NCBI RefSeq assembly: GCF_003326755.1
Contig: NZ_JPWH01000006.1
Span: forward strand, 62,001-126,000
Origin: Thalassospira profundimaris
Lineage (GTDB): Bacteria > Pseudomonadota > Alphaproteobacteria > Rhodospirillales > Thalassospiraceae
Reading direction: 5' to 3'
Length of the DNA stretch: 64,000 nt
Shown: in pieces, positions 24,401 through 34,181 of the stretch
Position numbering within the stretch: position 1 is the first letter of the stretch
How the letters are laid out: each line of letters opens with the position of its first letter
Program-made: the position numbers and the translations under genes
The notes under the pieces: generated by a model
What the model was told of the DNA's origin: nothing
Database searches by the model: none
Seen by the model: the letters and a program-made list of their open reading frames with translations, nothing else

Positions 24401-25024
24401 ATGCTTCTGCCCTATGCAACCGGCCTGGGACTTGGTGCCAGCGCCATTATCGCAATTGGCGCGCAAAATGCCTTTGTATTGTCGCAAGGATTGCGGCGCA
24501 ATTACCCGGTCATGATCGCGCTGGTCTGCGCGCTATGCGATGCCTTACTGATTACCGCCGGTGTCGCTGGTCTTGGCACCCTTGTTGCCACCTACCCGCC
24601 ACTAACAAAAGTTGCGGCCTGGGGCGGCGGTGCCTTTCTGATCTGGTATGGATGTTCTGCCTTTATCCGGGTTTTCCAGGATGAAAAACTGACAGAAAAC
24701 GCCAATTCAACCAAAGGCTGGCGCGCCATTCTGACGGCAACACTGGCAATAACGCTGTTAAACCCACATGTCTATATCGATACTGTCGTTGTTCTGGGCG
24801 GCATTGGCGGGCAATTTCCCTCAAGCGAACGCTTCGCCTTTGCCCTTGGCGCAATCAGCGCAAGTTTCATCTGGTTTTTTACCATTGCCCTTGGCGCTGC
24901 CTGGCTGGCCCCTTATATCGCCCGACCCATCACCTGGAAAATTATTGATATCGTGACCGCAGGCGTAATGTGGATGGTGGCCTGGCACCTGTTGGCACCC
25001 GAAATTCGCTTTTTGCTGTCATAA
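24401..25024 (+). CDS. argO: LysE/ArgO-type amino-acid exporter
   Basis: This inner-membrane exporter of basic amino acids has 207 residues and about six membrane helices. The family signature IAIGAQNAFVLSQGLRRNYP follows the first helix, and LAITLLNPHVYIDTVVVLGG is also characteristic. ATG at 24401 is preferred over a TTG six bases earlier. It is divergent from the ArgP-like regulator, the classical lysG-lysE arrangement. Confidence 0.92.
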   Translation: MLLPYATGLGLGASAIIAIGAQNAFVLSQGLRRNYPVMIALVCALCDALLITAGVAGLGTLVATYPPLTKVAAWGGGAFLIWYGCSAFIRVFQDEKLTENANSTKGWRAILTATLAITLLNPHVYIDTVVVLGGIGGQFPSSERFAFALGAISASFIWFFTIALGAAWLAPYIARPITWKIIDIVTAGVMWMVAWHLLAPEIRFLLS

Positions 25025-25131
25025 AAACGTTCACATCATTACTGTGAACTTTCCGGCATTGTCTGCACTGGCGTATCGCAAACATCCTCCTTATGTATCG
25101 GCGACAAATTATGCCAAGGAGTTTACAGACT

Positions 25132-25812
25132 ATGCGTATTTTAATGGTCATGACATCGCACGATCAAATGGGGGACACCGGCCACAAGACCGGCATCTGG
25201 CTGGAAGAATTCGCCGCCCCCTATTATCGCTTTATCGATGGTGGTGCGACCGTCACACTGGCATCCCCCAAGGGTGGACAACCGCCAATTGACCCCAACA
25301 GCCAGGCTGACGATGCCCTGACGGATGCCACCAAACGCTTTGAAGGGGACACAGCCGCGCAACAGGCCTTTGCCTCGACGGTTAAACTTCAGGGCCTGAA
25401 AGCCGACGATTTTGATGCCCTTTTCTTCCCCGGTGGTCATGGCCCGCTATGGGACCTGGCAACTGACGCTGATTCCATTGCCCTGATCGAAGCCTTCGTC
25501 GCCCAGGACAAACCGGTCGGTGCCGTGTGTCATGGTCCGGCAGCCTTGGTCAATGCCAAAGCCGCCAATGGGGATCCGCTGGTCAAAGGCCGGGAAGTAA
25601 CCGGTTTTACCGATGAAGAGGAAAAGGCCGTCGGGCTGGAAGCGGTTGTGCCACTTTCGATCGAGCAGGAATTCAAAAAAGCTGGCAGCAGCTATAAAAA
25701 AGGCGCCAACTGGGCTCCGTTTGCCGTAACCGATGGCAAACTTGTCACCGGACAAAACCCGGCCTCAAGCGAACTTGCGGCAAATGCCACCATGAAATTG
25801 CTGGCCTCCTGA
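25132..25812 (+). CDS. DJ-1/PfpI superfamily protein (Hsp31-like amidotransferase fold)
   Basis: The 226-residue protein has the class I glutamine-amidotransferase-like fold of the Hsp31/HchA group. The nucleophile elbow is AVCHGPAAL with Cys133, preceded by the acidic turn FFPGGHGPLWDL. The motif GHKTGIWLEEFAAPYY near the N-terminus is typical of glyoxalase III/deglycase-type members. ATG at 25132 has AAGGAG upstream; the frame extends to 25093 without a good site. It likely handles reactive carbonyls or damaged proteins. The CueR-type promoter of the copper chaperone starts just after its stop. Confidence 0.88.
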   Translation: MRILMVMTSHDQMGDTGHKTGIWLEEFAAPYYRFIDGGATVTLASPKGGQPPIDPNSQADDALTDATKRFEGDTAAQQAFASTVKLQGLKADDFDALFFPGGHGPLWDLATDADSIALIEAFVAQDKPVGAVCHGPAALVNAKAANGDPLVKGREVTGFTDEEEKAVGLEAVVPLSIEQEFKKAGSSYKKGANWAPFAVTDGKLVTGQNPASSELAANATMKLLAS

Positions 25813-25819
25813 AAATGGC

Positions 25820-25850
25820 TTGACCTTCCATCTACTGGAGGGTTCAAACT
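25820..25850 (+). promoter_or_regulatory. CueR/MerR-type copper-responsive promoter
   Basis: TTGACC (-35, 25820-25825) and CAAACT (-10-like, 25845-25850) are separated by 19 bp, the long spacer of MerR-family promoters. The spacer carries the near-perfect dyad ACCTTCC-N7-GGAGGGT (25823-25843), which closely matches known CueR operators. It reads into the copper chaperone gene. Confidence 0.8.
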
Positions 25851-25879
25851 GCTGCCAGACAAACGGATGGAGAAATGCC

Positions 25880-26080
25880 ATGCTGAAACTTAAAGTCGAA
25901 GAAATGAGCTGCGGCCACTGTGTCAAAGCTGTCACCGAAGCCGCCAGCAGCGTCAATGACGTTGAAAAGGTTGAGGTTGACCTGGCTGGTGGTCTGGTTA
26001 CGGTTTCGGGTCATCCCGATAGTGCGGCTGTTATTGCCGCCCTGGATGAAGCAGGCTACCCCGCCCAACAGGTTGGCTAA
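25880..26080 (+). CDS. Heavy-metal-associated domain copper chaperone
   Basis: A 66-residue single HMA-domain protein with the copper-binding motif MSCGHC (Cys11 and Cys14) and the usual VEKVEVDLAGGLVTV beta strands. It is a CopZ-like Cu(I) chaperone acting in the cytoplasm, handing copper to a P-type ATPase or regulator. ATG at 25880 follows GGAGAA. The CueR-type promoter directly upstream explains its control. No copper ATPase or cueR gene lies in the window. Confidence 0.92.
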   Translation: MLKLKVEEMSCGHCVKAVTEAASSVNDVEKVEVDLAGGLVTVSGHPDSAAVIAALDEAGYPAQQVG

Positions 26081-26102
26081 ATCAGCACCGCAATCCGGAC
26101 AC

Positions 26103-26136
26103 AAAGGCCGCCAGGCAAATGTCAGGCGGCCTTTTT
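26103..26136. terminator. Bidirectional terminator between copper chaperone and Fsr-like gene
   Basis: AAAGGCCGCC (26103-26112) pairs with GGCGGCCTTT (26125-26134), followed by further T, with A residues on the other side. It separates two convergent genes. Confidence 0.85.
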
Positions 26137-26152
26137 CATATCCCTCGTCAAA

Positions 26153-27355
26153 TTACGCAGTTTCACGCTCAATATCCGGCAGCAACGCCGCCAAAAAGCC
26201 GATTGCCGGGAAAAAGGCACAAAGCTGATAGACAAAATAGATGCTGGTTGCATCGGCCAGCACGCCCAGCAATGCTGCGGCAATCCCGCCCATGCCAAAT
26301 GCCAGACCAAAAAACAGCCCGGAAATCATGCCAATCCGGCCTGGCACCAGTTCCTGGGCATAGACAACAATGGCAGAAAAGGCCGATGAAATAACAAAGC
26401 CGATAATCACGCTTAGAATGATGGTTATGCCAATCCCGACATAAGGCAAAAACAGCGCAAAGGGCAATGTGCCGGCAATGGAAACCCAAATCACCTTTTT
26501 ACGGCCAATCCGGTCGCGAATCGGCCCGCCAATCAGGGTTCCCGCCGCAACGGCCGCCAAAAAGACAAACAGGTAAATCTGCGATTGTCCTTCTGTCAGG
26601 GTAAAACGGTCCATCAGGTAAAACACATAATAACTGGTAAAACTTGCCAGATAGAACCATTTTGAAAGCATCAGGCAAAACAGCACCGTTAGCGCGCGTG
26701 ATACCTGTGACCGGTTTAAATGGGAATGCGCCACGGGGGCCTTGCGGGCGGACGGTTTGGCATGTCCCTGCAACTTGTACCAGTTGCCCAACCCGGCCAA
26801 AATCACCATGCCGCCCAGGGCAACCACGGCAAACCAGGCCAGGCTTTTTTGCCCGTGAGGCAAAACAACAAACGCCACCAATAATGGCCCAATCGCCGAG
26901 CCGACATTGCCGCCCACCTGAAAAATCGACTGCGCCAGACCATGCGCCCCGCCGGACGCCAGACGCGCCAAGCGCGAGGATTCCGGATGAAAAATCGACG
27001 ACCCCATACCCAAAAGCGCACTGCCACATAACAGCATGACAAAATTGCTGGCATAGGCCAAAACCAGAAGCCCCAACAGCGACACCCCCATGCCAAATGA
27101 CAGGGAATAGGGTTTAGGATTGCGGTCCGTATAGCTGCCGACCAGCGGTTGCAAAACAGATGCCGTGACCTGATAGGTAAGCGTCAGGAAACCAAGCTGC
27201 GCATAACCAAGGTCAAACCCGCCCTTGAAAATCGGATACGCCGCCGTAAAAAGCGACTGGATCATGTCATTGAGCAAATGACAAAAACTGGCGGCCCCCA
27301 AAACCGGGAAAACCGCCTTGCTGGTTCGTCGTTGGGCAATGGCAGCATTATTCAT
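26153..27355 (-). CDS. MFS efflux transporter, fosmidomycin-resistance (Fsr) type
   Basis: The 400-residue transporter has 12 membrane segments. It shows the Fsr group pattern at the start (ASFCHLLNDMIQSLFTAAYP) and a GSYTDRNPKPY motif in loop 2-3, then GPIRDRIGRKKVIW in loop 8-9. Members pump out fosmidomycin and related compounds. ATG at 27355 has CAGGGT upstream; the frame continues to 27454 but that part overlaps the divergent promoter. An AraC regulator starts 136 bp away in the opposite direction. Confidence 0.88.
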   Translation of the reverse strand: MNNAAIAQRRTSKAVFPVLGAASFCHLLNDMIQSLFTAAYPIFKGGFDLGYAQLGFLTLTYQVTASVLQPLVGSYTDRNPKPYSLSFGMGVSLLGLLVLAYASNFVMLLCGSALLGMGSSIFHPESSRLARLASGGAHGLAQSIFQVGGNVGSAIGPLLVAFVVLPHGQKSLAWFAVVALGGMVILAGLGNWYKLQGHAKPSARKAPVAHSHLNRSQVSRALTVLFCLMLSKWFYLASFTSYYVFYLMDRFTLTEGQSQIYLFVFLAAVAAGTLIGGPIRDRIGRKKVIWVSIAGTLPFALFLPYVGIGITIILSVIIGFVISSAFSAIVVYAQELVPGRIGMISGLFFGLAFGMGGIAAALLGVLADATSIYFVYQLCAFFPAIGFLAALLPDIERETA

Positions 27356-27491
27356 GTAGTGACCCTGTATGTGCCTGTTGTTTGGCGAAAGTGCCGGTAT
27401 ATCTGACATCATTCTAAATGCCTCGACACCGGCCCACCACCACGATAGGGTCAATCACTTATGCAACTGGGCCAAATGCACAGGATCTGGA

Positions 27492-28241
27492 ATGTCGTCA
27501 TACCCGGATGTTGACCGGCCTGTCATTGGCCTTGGCGTTAATTATGCGGATGGCGATGTCATCGCCCCGCACCATCATGACCGCGACCAGCTTTTATATG
27601 GCATGACGGGGTTGGTGATTGTGTCCACCAGCCAGGGTGTCTGGATGATGCCGCCCCAACGTGGCATGTGGATCCCGGCGGGCACCGTGCATGAAGTCCG
27701 CATGATCGGCAAAGTTGCGGTGCGCACCCTGTATCTTAGCCCTGACCCGGCCCGCAATATGCCCATGCAGTGCCAGGTTGTCAGCATTTCGCCATTAATG
27801 CGCAGCCTGCTGTCAGAGGCTGTCTGCATTCCGGCCGACTATGATCCCGACGGGCGCGACGGTGCGTTAATGACATTGATCGACCATGAAATTCGCACCA
27901 TGCCCGGGGTGCCGCTTTCGCTGCCCTTGCCGGACCATCCGGCCTTGTCCCGGCGCTGTCAGATTTTTATGCGTGCACCAAGCGCGCATGACACAATTGA
28001 TCACTGGTGCCATGATCTGGGTATGAGCCGCCGCAGCTTCACCCGCCTGTTTCGCAGTGAAACCGGGCTTAGTTTTATCGAATGGCGCCAACAGGCCTGC
28101 ACACTGGCCGCCCTGCCCCGGCTGGCGGCGGGTGATGCCGTTACCACCATTGCGCTTGACCTTGGCTATGACAATCCTGCGGCCTTTACCAGCATGTTCA
28201 AACGGATATTGGGGGCATCACCGCGCGATTATCGTCCGTGA
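27492..28241 (+). CDS. AraC-family transcriptional regulator with cupin sensor
   Basis: The 249-residue regulator has an N-terminal cupin-like sensor (about 20-120; His-rich APHHHDRDQLLYGMTG) and a C-terminal AraC HTH pair (about 150-245; LGMSRRSFTRLFRSETGLS and IALDLGYDNPAAFTSMFKR). It diverges from the Fsr-like pump and probably controls it. ATG at 27492 is chosen; the open frame before it lacks family character. Confidence 0.87.
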   Translation: MSSYPDVDRPVIGLGVNYADGDVIAPHHHDRDQLLYGMTGLVIVSTSQGVWMMPPQRGMWIPAGTVHEVRMIGKVAVRTLYLSPDPARNMPMQCQVVSISPLMRSLLSEAVCIPADYDPDGRDGALMTLIDHEIRTMPGVPLSLPLPDHPALSRRCQIFMRAPSAHDTIDHWCHDLGMSRRSFTRLFRSETGLSFIEWRQQACTLAALPRLAAGDAVTTIALDLGYDNPAAFTSMFKRILGASPRDYRP

Positions 28242-28337
28242 TAGTGACCAATAACATCATTGGTGATGGCGCTGCGAGACTGCTAAATTGTTGTTCGACA
28301 TCCATTAAGCATCAAACAGCCAATAAACAGGAATGAA

Positions 28338-28898
28338 ATGCCTGCATCACATGCCAACGTGCTGGCCATTTGCGGCAGCCTGCGTCAAGCCTCCATCAAT
28401 CGGACACTTCTGCAAGCCGCCCAAAAACTGGCCCCGGAAACCGGCCTTGCCATTACACTGTTTGAAGGATTGGGCACCCTGCCCATCTTCAACCCCGATG
28501 ATGAAGGCCGTGAACCGCAAAACGTGCTGGATTTCAAAAACCAGCTAAAGCGCGCAGATGGCGTGCTGGTCGCCAGCCCGGAATATGCCCACGGCGTCAC
28601 AGGCGCAATCAAAAATGCGCTGGACTGGACGGTTGCGAGCGGAGAATTCATGTCGATGCCGGTTGTCGCCTTAAACGCATCGGGGCGCGCCACCATCGCC
28701 CAGGCGGCATTGATTGACACCATCGGCACGATGGATGCGATCATCCTGCATGATGCCTGCGTAACAATCGCCCTGAATGGCAAAAACTATGCAACAGACG
28801 ATATCCTGGCCGATGAAACTACCCGGCACCCATTGCAACAGGCCTTAACCATGCTGGCCGCCGCCATCGCGCAAAAACAGGACGGAAATGCCGCCTGA
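28338..28898 (+). CDS. NADPH-dependent FMN reductase (flavodoxin-like)
   Basis: A 186-residue flavodoxin-fold oxidoreductase. The FMN phosphate loop is GSLRQASINRTLL and the second signature is SPEYAHGVTGAIKNALDW. These enzymes reduce FMN, quinones or chromate with NAD(P)H. ATG at 28338 follows AGGAA. It is followed by a strong bidirectional terminator. Confidence 0.92.
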   Translation: MPASHANVLAICGSLRQASINRTLLQAAQKLAPETGLAITLFEGLGTLPIFNPDDEGREPQNVLDFKNQLKRADGVLVASPEYAHGVTGAIKNALDWTVASGEFMSMPVVALNASGRATIAQAALIDTIGTMDAIILHDACVTIALNGKNYATDDILADETTRHPLQQALTMLAAAIAQKQDGNAA

Positions 28899-28903
28899 AC
28901 GCA

Positions 28904-28939
28904 CAAAAGCCGCCCTTCAATGATGAAGAACGGCTTTTG
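28904..28939. terminator. Bidirectional terminator between FMN reductase and gatB
   Basis: CAAAAGCCG pairs with CGGCTTTTG with an inner paired stretch; T runs occur on both strands. It separates two convergent transcripts. Confidence 0.8.
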
Positions 28940-28965
28940 CAGCAAATATCGAACAGATCTGGCAA

Positions 28966-30420
28966 TCAGCCCATGATCTTGTCGCGCAGCATCTTGTTGA
29001 CCATGCCCGGGTTGGCTTTGCCGCCCGTGGATTTCATGACCTGGCCAACAAACCAGCCCAGCATACGGTCCTTACCGCCACGGATTTCTTCAACCTTGTC
29101 CGGGTTGGCGGCAATGACTTCGTCAATGGCCGCTTCAATCGCGCCGGTATCGGTGATCTGCTTCAGACCTTTTTCCTCAACAATCTTTTCGGGATCGTCA
29201 CCGGTCTCGATCATGATCTCGAACACGTCCTTGGCGATCCGGCCGGAAATGGTGTCATCGCCAATCAGGCCAATCAGTTTACCAAGGTTCTCCGCCGAAA
29301 CCGGGCTTTCCGAAACATCAACGCCCAGCTTGTTCAGCGCGCCAAACAGATTGGTGATCACCCAGTTTGCCGCCATCTTGCCATCACGGCCCTTGGCGAC
29401 CTTTTCGTAATATTCGGCCTTTTCCTGTTCGGCGACCAGAACACCCGCATCATAGGCCGACAGGCCATATTCACGCATGAAACGGGCTTTCTTTTCGTCA
29501 GGCAGCTCCGGCAGCGTTTTTTCGATTTCCGCGATAAACGCATCATCAAAAACCAGCGGCAGCAGATCCGGGTCGGGAAAATAGCGATAATCATGGGCCA
29601 TTTCCTTGGACCGCATGGAGCGCGTTTCACCGAGTTTCGGGTCAAACAGGCGGGTTTCCTGCAAAATCTCGCCGCCACCTTCGATCACCTCGATCTGGCG
29701 CATGGCTTCGATCTCGATCGCCTGCATCACAAAACGGATGGAGTTGACGTTCTTGATTTCGCAGCGTGTCCCAAATTCGGCACCGGGCTTGCGGACCGAA
29801 ACGTTGGCATCGCAACGCATCGACCCTTCATTCATGTTGCCATCACAGGTGCCAAGATACCGCACAATCGCGCGCAGCTTGGTCAGATAGGCACCAGCTT
29901 CTTCCGGCGAACGGATGTCGGGCTTGGAAACGATTTCCATCAACGCCACACCCGACCGGTTCAGGTCGATATGCGAATATTTCGGGTCCTGGTCGTGCAT
30001 CGACTTCCCGGCATCCTGTTCCAGATGCAGGCGTTCAATGCCAACGGCCTTGGTCGAACCATCAGGCATATCCAGAATGATCGTGCCTTCACCGACAATC
30101 GGCTTGTCAAACTGCGAAATCTGATAACCCTGCGGCAGATCGGCGTAAAAATAGTTTTTACGCGAAAACACGCTTTCCTTGTTGATCTTTGCCTTCAGGC
30201 CCAAACCGGTTTTCACCGCCTGGCGCACACATTCGGCATTGATCACCGGCAACATGCCGGGCATGGCTGCATCAACCAGGCTGACATTGGTGTTCGGATC
30301 ACTCCCGAAAGAGGCCGACGCCCCCGAAAACAGCTTGGATTTGGAAATGACCTGGCAGTGAACTTCCAGACCAACAACAATTTCCCAAGGACCTGTTGAA
30401 CCTTCAAGAATATAGGTCAT
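28966..30420 (-). CDS. gatB: Asp/Glu-tRNA amidotransferase subunit B
   Basis: GatB activates mischarged Glu-tRNA(Gln) or Asp-tRNA(Asn) with ATP so that GatA-derived ammonia can convert it to Gln- or Asn-tRNA. The 484-residue product starts [13 protein letters not shown] and contains [16 protein letters not shown] and the C-terminal YqeY-like domain ending [11 protein letters not shown]. Length is normal. It is the last gene of gatC-gatA-gatB, three bases after gatA. Confidence 0.97.
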   Translation of the reverse strand: MTYILEGSTGPWEIVVGLEVHCQVISKSKLFSGASASFGSDPNTNVSLVDAAMPGMLPVINAECVRQAVKTGLGLKAKINKESVFSRKNYFYADLPQGYQISQFDKPIVGEGTIILDMPDGSTKAVGIERLHLEQDAGKSMHDQDPKYSHIDLNRSGVALMEIVSKPDIRSPEEAGAYLTKLRAIVRYLGTCDGNMNEGSMRCDANVSVRKPGAEFGTRCEIKNVNSIRFVMQAIEIEAMRQIEVIEGGGEILQETRLFDPKLGETRSMRSKEMAHDYRYFPDPDLLPLVFDDAFIAEIEKTLPELPDEKKARFMREYGLSAYDAGVLVAEQEKAEYYEKVAKGRDGKMAANWVITNLFGALNKLGVDVSESPVSAENLGKLIGLIGDDTISGRIAKDVFEIMIETGDDPEKIVEEKGLKQITDTGAIEAAIDEVIAANPDKVEEIRGGKDRMLGWFVGQVMKSTGGKANPGMVNKMLRDKIMG

Positions 30421-30423
30421 GGA

Positions 30424-31902
30424 TCAGCCCTCCTGCCCGAACGGTTTTGCATTGAAGGCTGCGGCATTTTCCAGCACGCCGCCGACACGCAGGACAGTTT
30501 CTTCGTCAAACGGTTTGCCAATCAACTGCAAACCCAGCGGCAACCCGCCCGATGACAGACCGGTTGGCACGGACAGCCCCGGAAGCCCGGCAAGGCTGGC
30601 CGGAACGGTGAACACGTCATTAAGGTACATCTTGACGGGATCATCCTCGTTCTCGCCAATCGCAAAGGCCGCCGACGGGGCCGTCGGCGTCAATATGGCG
30701 TCAACGGTGCCAAATGCGTTCTCGAAATCCTGATAAATGCGACGACGCACCTTCAATGCCTTGTTGTAATAGGCATCGTAATAACCCGCCGACAGCACAT
30801 ATGTCCCGATCATGATACGACGCTGGACTTCCTTGCCAAAGCCCGCAGCACGCGACTTCATATACATATCGTCCAGGCTGTCACCGTCTTCCATCACACG
30901 CTGGCCATAGCGCAGGCCATCATAGCGTGCCAGGTTTGACGATGCCTCTGCCGGGGCGACAATATAATAGGTGCCCAGTGCATATTTCGTATGCGGCAGG
31001 GAAACATCAACAACTTCGGCACCGGCATCGCGCAGCATGGCAATGCCGTTTTCCCACAGCTTGTTGATTTCTTCGGGCATGCCATCAACCCGGTATTCTT
31101 TGGGAATACCGATTTTCATGCCGCGAATGTCACCGGTCAGGGCAGCTTCAAAATCAGGCACCGCCACCGGGGCCGACGTGCTGTCCTTGGCATCATGCCC
31201 GGCCATCGCGCCCAGCATGATGGCTGCATCGCGCACGGTTTTGGTCATCGGGCCAGCTTGATCCAGCGAGCTTGCAAAGGCGACAATCCCCCAGCGCGAG
31301 CACCGGCCATAAGTCGGCTTCAGGCCCACAATACCGCAATAGGATGCCGGTTGACGGATCGAACCACCGGTGTCGGTACCGGTTGCCGCAAGGGCCATGC
31401 CCGCCGCAACAGCCGCAGCCGACCCGCCCGATGACCCGCCCGGCACCAGATCCTTGCCATCCGCCGTTTTCCACGGATTGATCACGTTGCCGTAATAGGA
31501 CGAGGTGTTGGACGACCCCATTGCAAACTCGTCAAGGTTTGCCTTGCCCAGCATGACCGCCCCGTTATTAAACAGGTTGGTTGTCACGGTGGATTCATAT
31601 TCCGGCTTGAAACCTTCCAGAATATGCGACGCAGCCGTGGTTTGCACACCTTCGGTACAGAACAGGTCCTTGATCGCAATCGGCAGACCTTCCATCTTGC
31701 CCGCGTCACCTTTGGCGCGCTTGGCATCGGATGCCTTCGCCATTTCAACGGCCTTTTCCGGCGTTTCGGTGATATAGGCATTCAGGTTGCGATGGGCATC
31801 CATCGACTTGATATGGGCCTCGGTCAGTTCAACCGATGTAAAATCGCCCTTTGCCAGCCCGTCACGGGCATCGGCAAGCGTTAATTTTGTCAGATCCGTC
31901 AT
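30424..31902 (-). CDS. gatA: Asp/Glu-tRNA amidotransferase subunit A (amidase)
   Basis: GatA hydrolyses glutamine to supply ammonia for tRNA transamidation. The 492-residue amidase-signature enzyme shows the catalytic Lys in [10 protein letters not shown], the glycine/serine stretch [16 protein letters not shown], and the nucleophile in [13 protein letters not shown]. Its start overlaps the gatC stop by one base. The presence of GatCAB suggests indirect charging of tRNA(Gln) and/or tRNA(Asn). Confidence 0.97.
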   Translation of the reverse strand: MTDLTKLTLADARDGLAKGDFTSVELTEAHIKSMDAHRNLNAYITETPEKAVEMAKASDAKRAKGDAGKMEGLPIAIKDLFCTEGVQTTAASHILEGFKPEYESTVTTNLFNNGAVMLGKANLDEFAMGSSNTSSYYGNVINPWKTADGKDLVPGGSSGGSAAAVAAGMALAATGTDTGGSIRQPASYCGIVGLKPTYGRCSRWGIVAFASSLDQAGPMTKTVRDAAIMLGAMAGHDAKDSTSAPVAVPDFEAALTGDIRGMKIGIPKEYRVDGMPEEINKLWENGIAMLRDAGAEVVDVSLPHTKYALGTYYIVAPAEASSNLARYDGLRYGQRVMEDGDSLDDMYMKSRAAGFGKEVQRRIMIGTYVLSAGYYDAYYNKALKVRRRIYQDFENAFGTVDAILTPTAPSAAFAIGENEDDPVKMYLNDVFTVPASLAGLPGLSVPTGLSSGGLPLGLQLIGKPFDEETVLRVGGVLENAAAFNAKPFGQEG

Positions 31903-32192
31903 TATTCAACCACCTTCGGCACAACAAAACAGCCAGCATCGGTCATGGGTGCATTTGCAAGCACCTTTTGCTGGATATTGCCATCGGTGACTTCGTCCTT
32001 GCGCAACGGCAGGGTCAGATCGGCAACCGATGTCAGCGGGTCACAGCCCTCGACATCAACTTCTTGCAGTTCCTCAACAAAATCGAGGATACGGGTCAAA
32101 TCTCCCGCCAGTTCGCTCAGGCCTTCCTCGGACACGTTGATACGTGACAGAAAGGCGATCTTGCGTACTGTTTCCTTATCCAAAGACGACAT
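31902..32192 (-). CDS. gatC: Asp/Glu-tRNA amidotransferase subunit C
   Basis: GatC is a 96-residue helper that threads around GatA and stabilises the GatAB complex. The sequence shows the family pattern [15 protein letters not shown] near the start and [18 protein letters not shown]. It is the first gene of the operon, 257 bp from the divergent ruvX. Confidence 0.95.
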   Translation of the reverse strand: MSSLDKETVRKIAFLSRINVSEEGLSELAGDLTRILDFVEELQEVDVEGCDPLTSVADLTLPLRKDEVTDGNIQQKVLANAPMTDAGCFVVPKVVE

Positions 32193-32449
32193 GGATGAAA
32201 GTCTCTCTTAAGGAATGACAAAACACCCGGCGAACGGCCGTCCGCCAGAAACTGAAAATACAGCGCGGAACCTAGCACCCGGAACGCCTGGCGGCAAGGG
32301 CCGTGCACCCTACTTTCACGCGCGTTTTTGCTTCAAAATGAAATTTGTTGAAAATCCCAGCCCGATCCTGCCAAAACGGCATGACTGAATTGCCAGTTTC
32401 ATCATGCTTTGCACTGGCAATTTTCCCGAACCAGCCCTATAAGGTCGCC

Positions 32450-32977
32450 ATGATATGTAATGATACTCAGGAATTGCTGCGGTACCTTTCACCAGCAGCG
32501 CGGATTTTGGGCCTGGACCTGGGCACCAAAACCATTGGTGTTGCGCTTTCGGATGTCGGGCTGCAAATCGCAACGCCCTACAGCCTGATCAAGCGCAAGA
32601 AATTCACCCGCGACATTGTCGAGCTGGCCTCGATCATCGAAAAGCAGAATGTCGGTGCCATTGTCATCGGTTTCCCGCGCGAGCTGGATGGCACGATTGG
32701 CACGGCCTGCCATCGCGTTTATGCCTTTGTCGATGAAATGGACAAGCATATCGATCTGCCAGTTCTGCTGTGGGACGAACGCCTGTCAACCTCGGCCGTT
32801 GAACGCATCCTGATCGGTGAAGCCGACATGACGCGCAAACGCCGTGCCGATGTGGTTGATAAAGCCGCAGCAGGTTACATCCTGCAAGGTGCGCTTGATA
32901 ATCTCAATCTTCATACCGACCCGGGCCTTGTCGATGACGATGATGAAGATTTAGATGACGACGGGGAAGAAGAATAA
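32450..32977 (+). CDS. ruvX: RuvX/YqgF-family nuclease (pre-16S rRNA processing)
   Basis: The 175-residue RNase H-fold protein begins its core with ILGLDLGTKTIGVALSD, containing the first catalytic Asp, and continues with VIGFPRELDGT and LLWDERLSTSAVER. YqgF enzymes finish 16S rRNA 5' ends and are essential in many bacteria. It has an acidic C-terminal tail of Asp and Glu. ATG at 32450 with AAGG upstream is preferred over upstream starts in the same frame, which lie outside the conserved domain. Confidence 0.93.
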   Translation: MICNDTQELLRYLSPAARILGLDLGTKTIGVALSDVGLQIATPYSLIKRKKFTRDIVELASIIEKQNVGAIVIGFPRELDGTIGTACHRVYAFVDEMDKHIDLPVLLWDERLSTSAVERILIGEADMTRKRRADVVDKAAAGYILQGALDNLNLHTDPGLVDDDDEDLDDDGEEE

Positions 32978-33014
32978 TTCTGCCCCCGCGCTCTCATAAT
33001 CGATTTGCCATCAA

Positions 33015-33043
33015 AAGCCGCCGAACAATCGTTCAGGCGGCTT
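33015..33043 (-). terminator. Terminator overlapping the 3' end of the VOC gene
   Basis: AAGCCGCC and GGCGGCTT pair, with an inner GAAC/GTTC extension and one bulge. On the minus strand it is followed by TTTTG. The VOC stop codon lies inside the stem. It can also act on ruvX transcripts. Confidence 0.6.
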
Positions 33044-33857
33044 CTTGCTGGGCAATCACCATCGTCACGCCAAACATGTGCGTGGGTGGCAGCACCAGCA
33101 TGTCACCACATTCCACCGCGCCCAATGAAAACGCCGCCGGACGGATCGCCTCCATATCCTTCACCAGCAACCGGAAACCGGCAAAGCCATCATCGGGCAA
33201 AATGCTATCCCCCACCGGGTAACGCGCCAACAATTCATCCTGATGGCTCACATCAACAATATGGTTCAAGGCCATAGAAGAAAAAAATTCTTCCACGGCT
33301 TCCGCCGCCCAGTGGGTCAGAAAAACCTGATCAATGCCAAAGGCACTATTGGGATGATCCTGATATTCGGGGAAATAAAAATTCTCCGTCGGGTGATGAT
33401 GCTGGCAGGAAAAACACACACCATGCCGCAACAATGGATGGCTGGCAAAAGACAGCGAAAACGCCAGATCAACCTGTTTTCCATCCGGTGTTTCACCCTT
33501 GCGGGCAAAGTCAAACACGTCAGGCACAGCCGCACCCGCCTGCAAAAAGGCCGCCCGGTCAGCGTGTGCATCCTGCGATTGCAATGCCAGCATCGACATG
33601 CCTTCCCGCAAGCGTAAAAAATTGCGGTTATAAACGGCAAATGAAAAAGGCTGGTCAAGCTCGTCCGGGCCGATCATTTCCGGATCCAGCACCGCTAATA
33701 ATTCCAGATACATCCCGTCAAGCTGCACCAGCGCATTTCCGGTGCCAAACGGATGAACGGCCTTTGGTGTCACCCGGAAACCCAGTTTACGGTACCGGTC
33801 ACAGGCAGCATCCAAGTCCTGCACACATAACACCAGATGATCAATCGCCCTGACCAT
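33033..33857 (-). CDS. VOC-superfamily (glyoxalase-like) protein
   Basis: A 274-residue protein of the glyoxalase-like VOC fold (Glyoxalase_3 type). The first module starts VRAIDHLVLCVQDLDAACDRYRKLGF, and FGTGNALVQLDGMYLELL carries a likely metal-site Glu. The middle has a His/Cys-rich segment (GVCFSCQHHHPTENFYFPEY). ATG at 33857 is chosen because AAGGAG lies nine bases upstream; the ATG at 33866 overlaps that site. The substrate is unknown. It sits between ruvX and pyrB, which are adjacent in many relatives. Confidence 0.82.
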   Translation of the reverse strand: MVRAIDHLVLCVQDLDAACDRYRKLGFRVTPKAVHPFGTGNALVQLDGMYLELLAVLDPEMIGPDELDQPFSFAVYNRNFLRLREGMSMLALQSQDAHADRAAFLQAGAAVPDVFDFARKGETPDGKQVDLAFSLSFASHPLLRHGVCFSCQHHHPTENFYFPEYQDHPNSAFGIDQVFLTHWAAEAVEEFFSSMALNHIVDVSHQDELLARYPVGDSILPDDGFAGFRLLVKDMEAIRPAAFSLGAVECGDMLVLPPTHMFGVTMVIAQQEAA

Positions 33858-34181
33858 ATCTGTCATCTCCTTATAGATTCCCCCTTTTATCGACACAATT
33901 GGGGGTTTATCGCATCCCACGACGCAAGCCTGTCGCTGTTTTTTTACTCTATAAACGCCCCAAATGGCACGATTATCAGCCGAAATCCACAACCGAAACT
34001 GGTTTTTGCAAGCATTATAGTCATAAGCGGCTTTCCACCAAAAAGGCATAGAAAAATTGCATTCAACGCAACTTTGCCGCGCGATATTGCGCTTGCATGT
34101 GCCCCGACGGACTGCAAAACATTGCACAAGCTCGCAAACTGCCCTATCGAGTTATCCTTCCTTTTGCGATAGATCGAAACC
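33858..34181. other. Divergent intergenic region, VOC gene / AEC transporter
   Basis: The 324-bp region has no supportable ORF. It must hold the promoters of both divergent genes, but I see no clear boxes or repeats. Confidence 0.4.

Noticed and set aside
29593-30399. 268-codon open frame on the plus strand
   Set aside because: It is the shadow of gatB; no domain or start signal.
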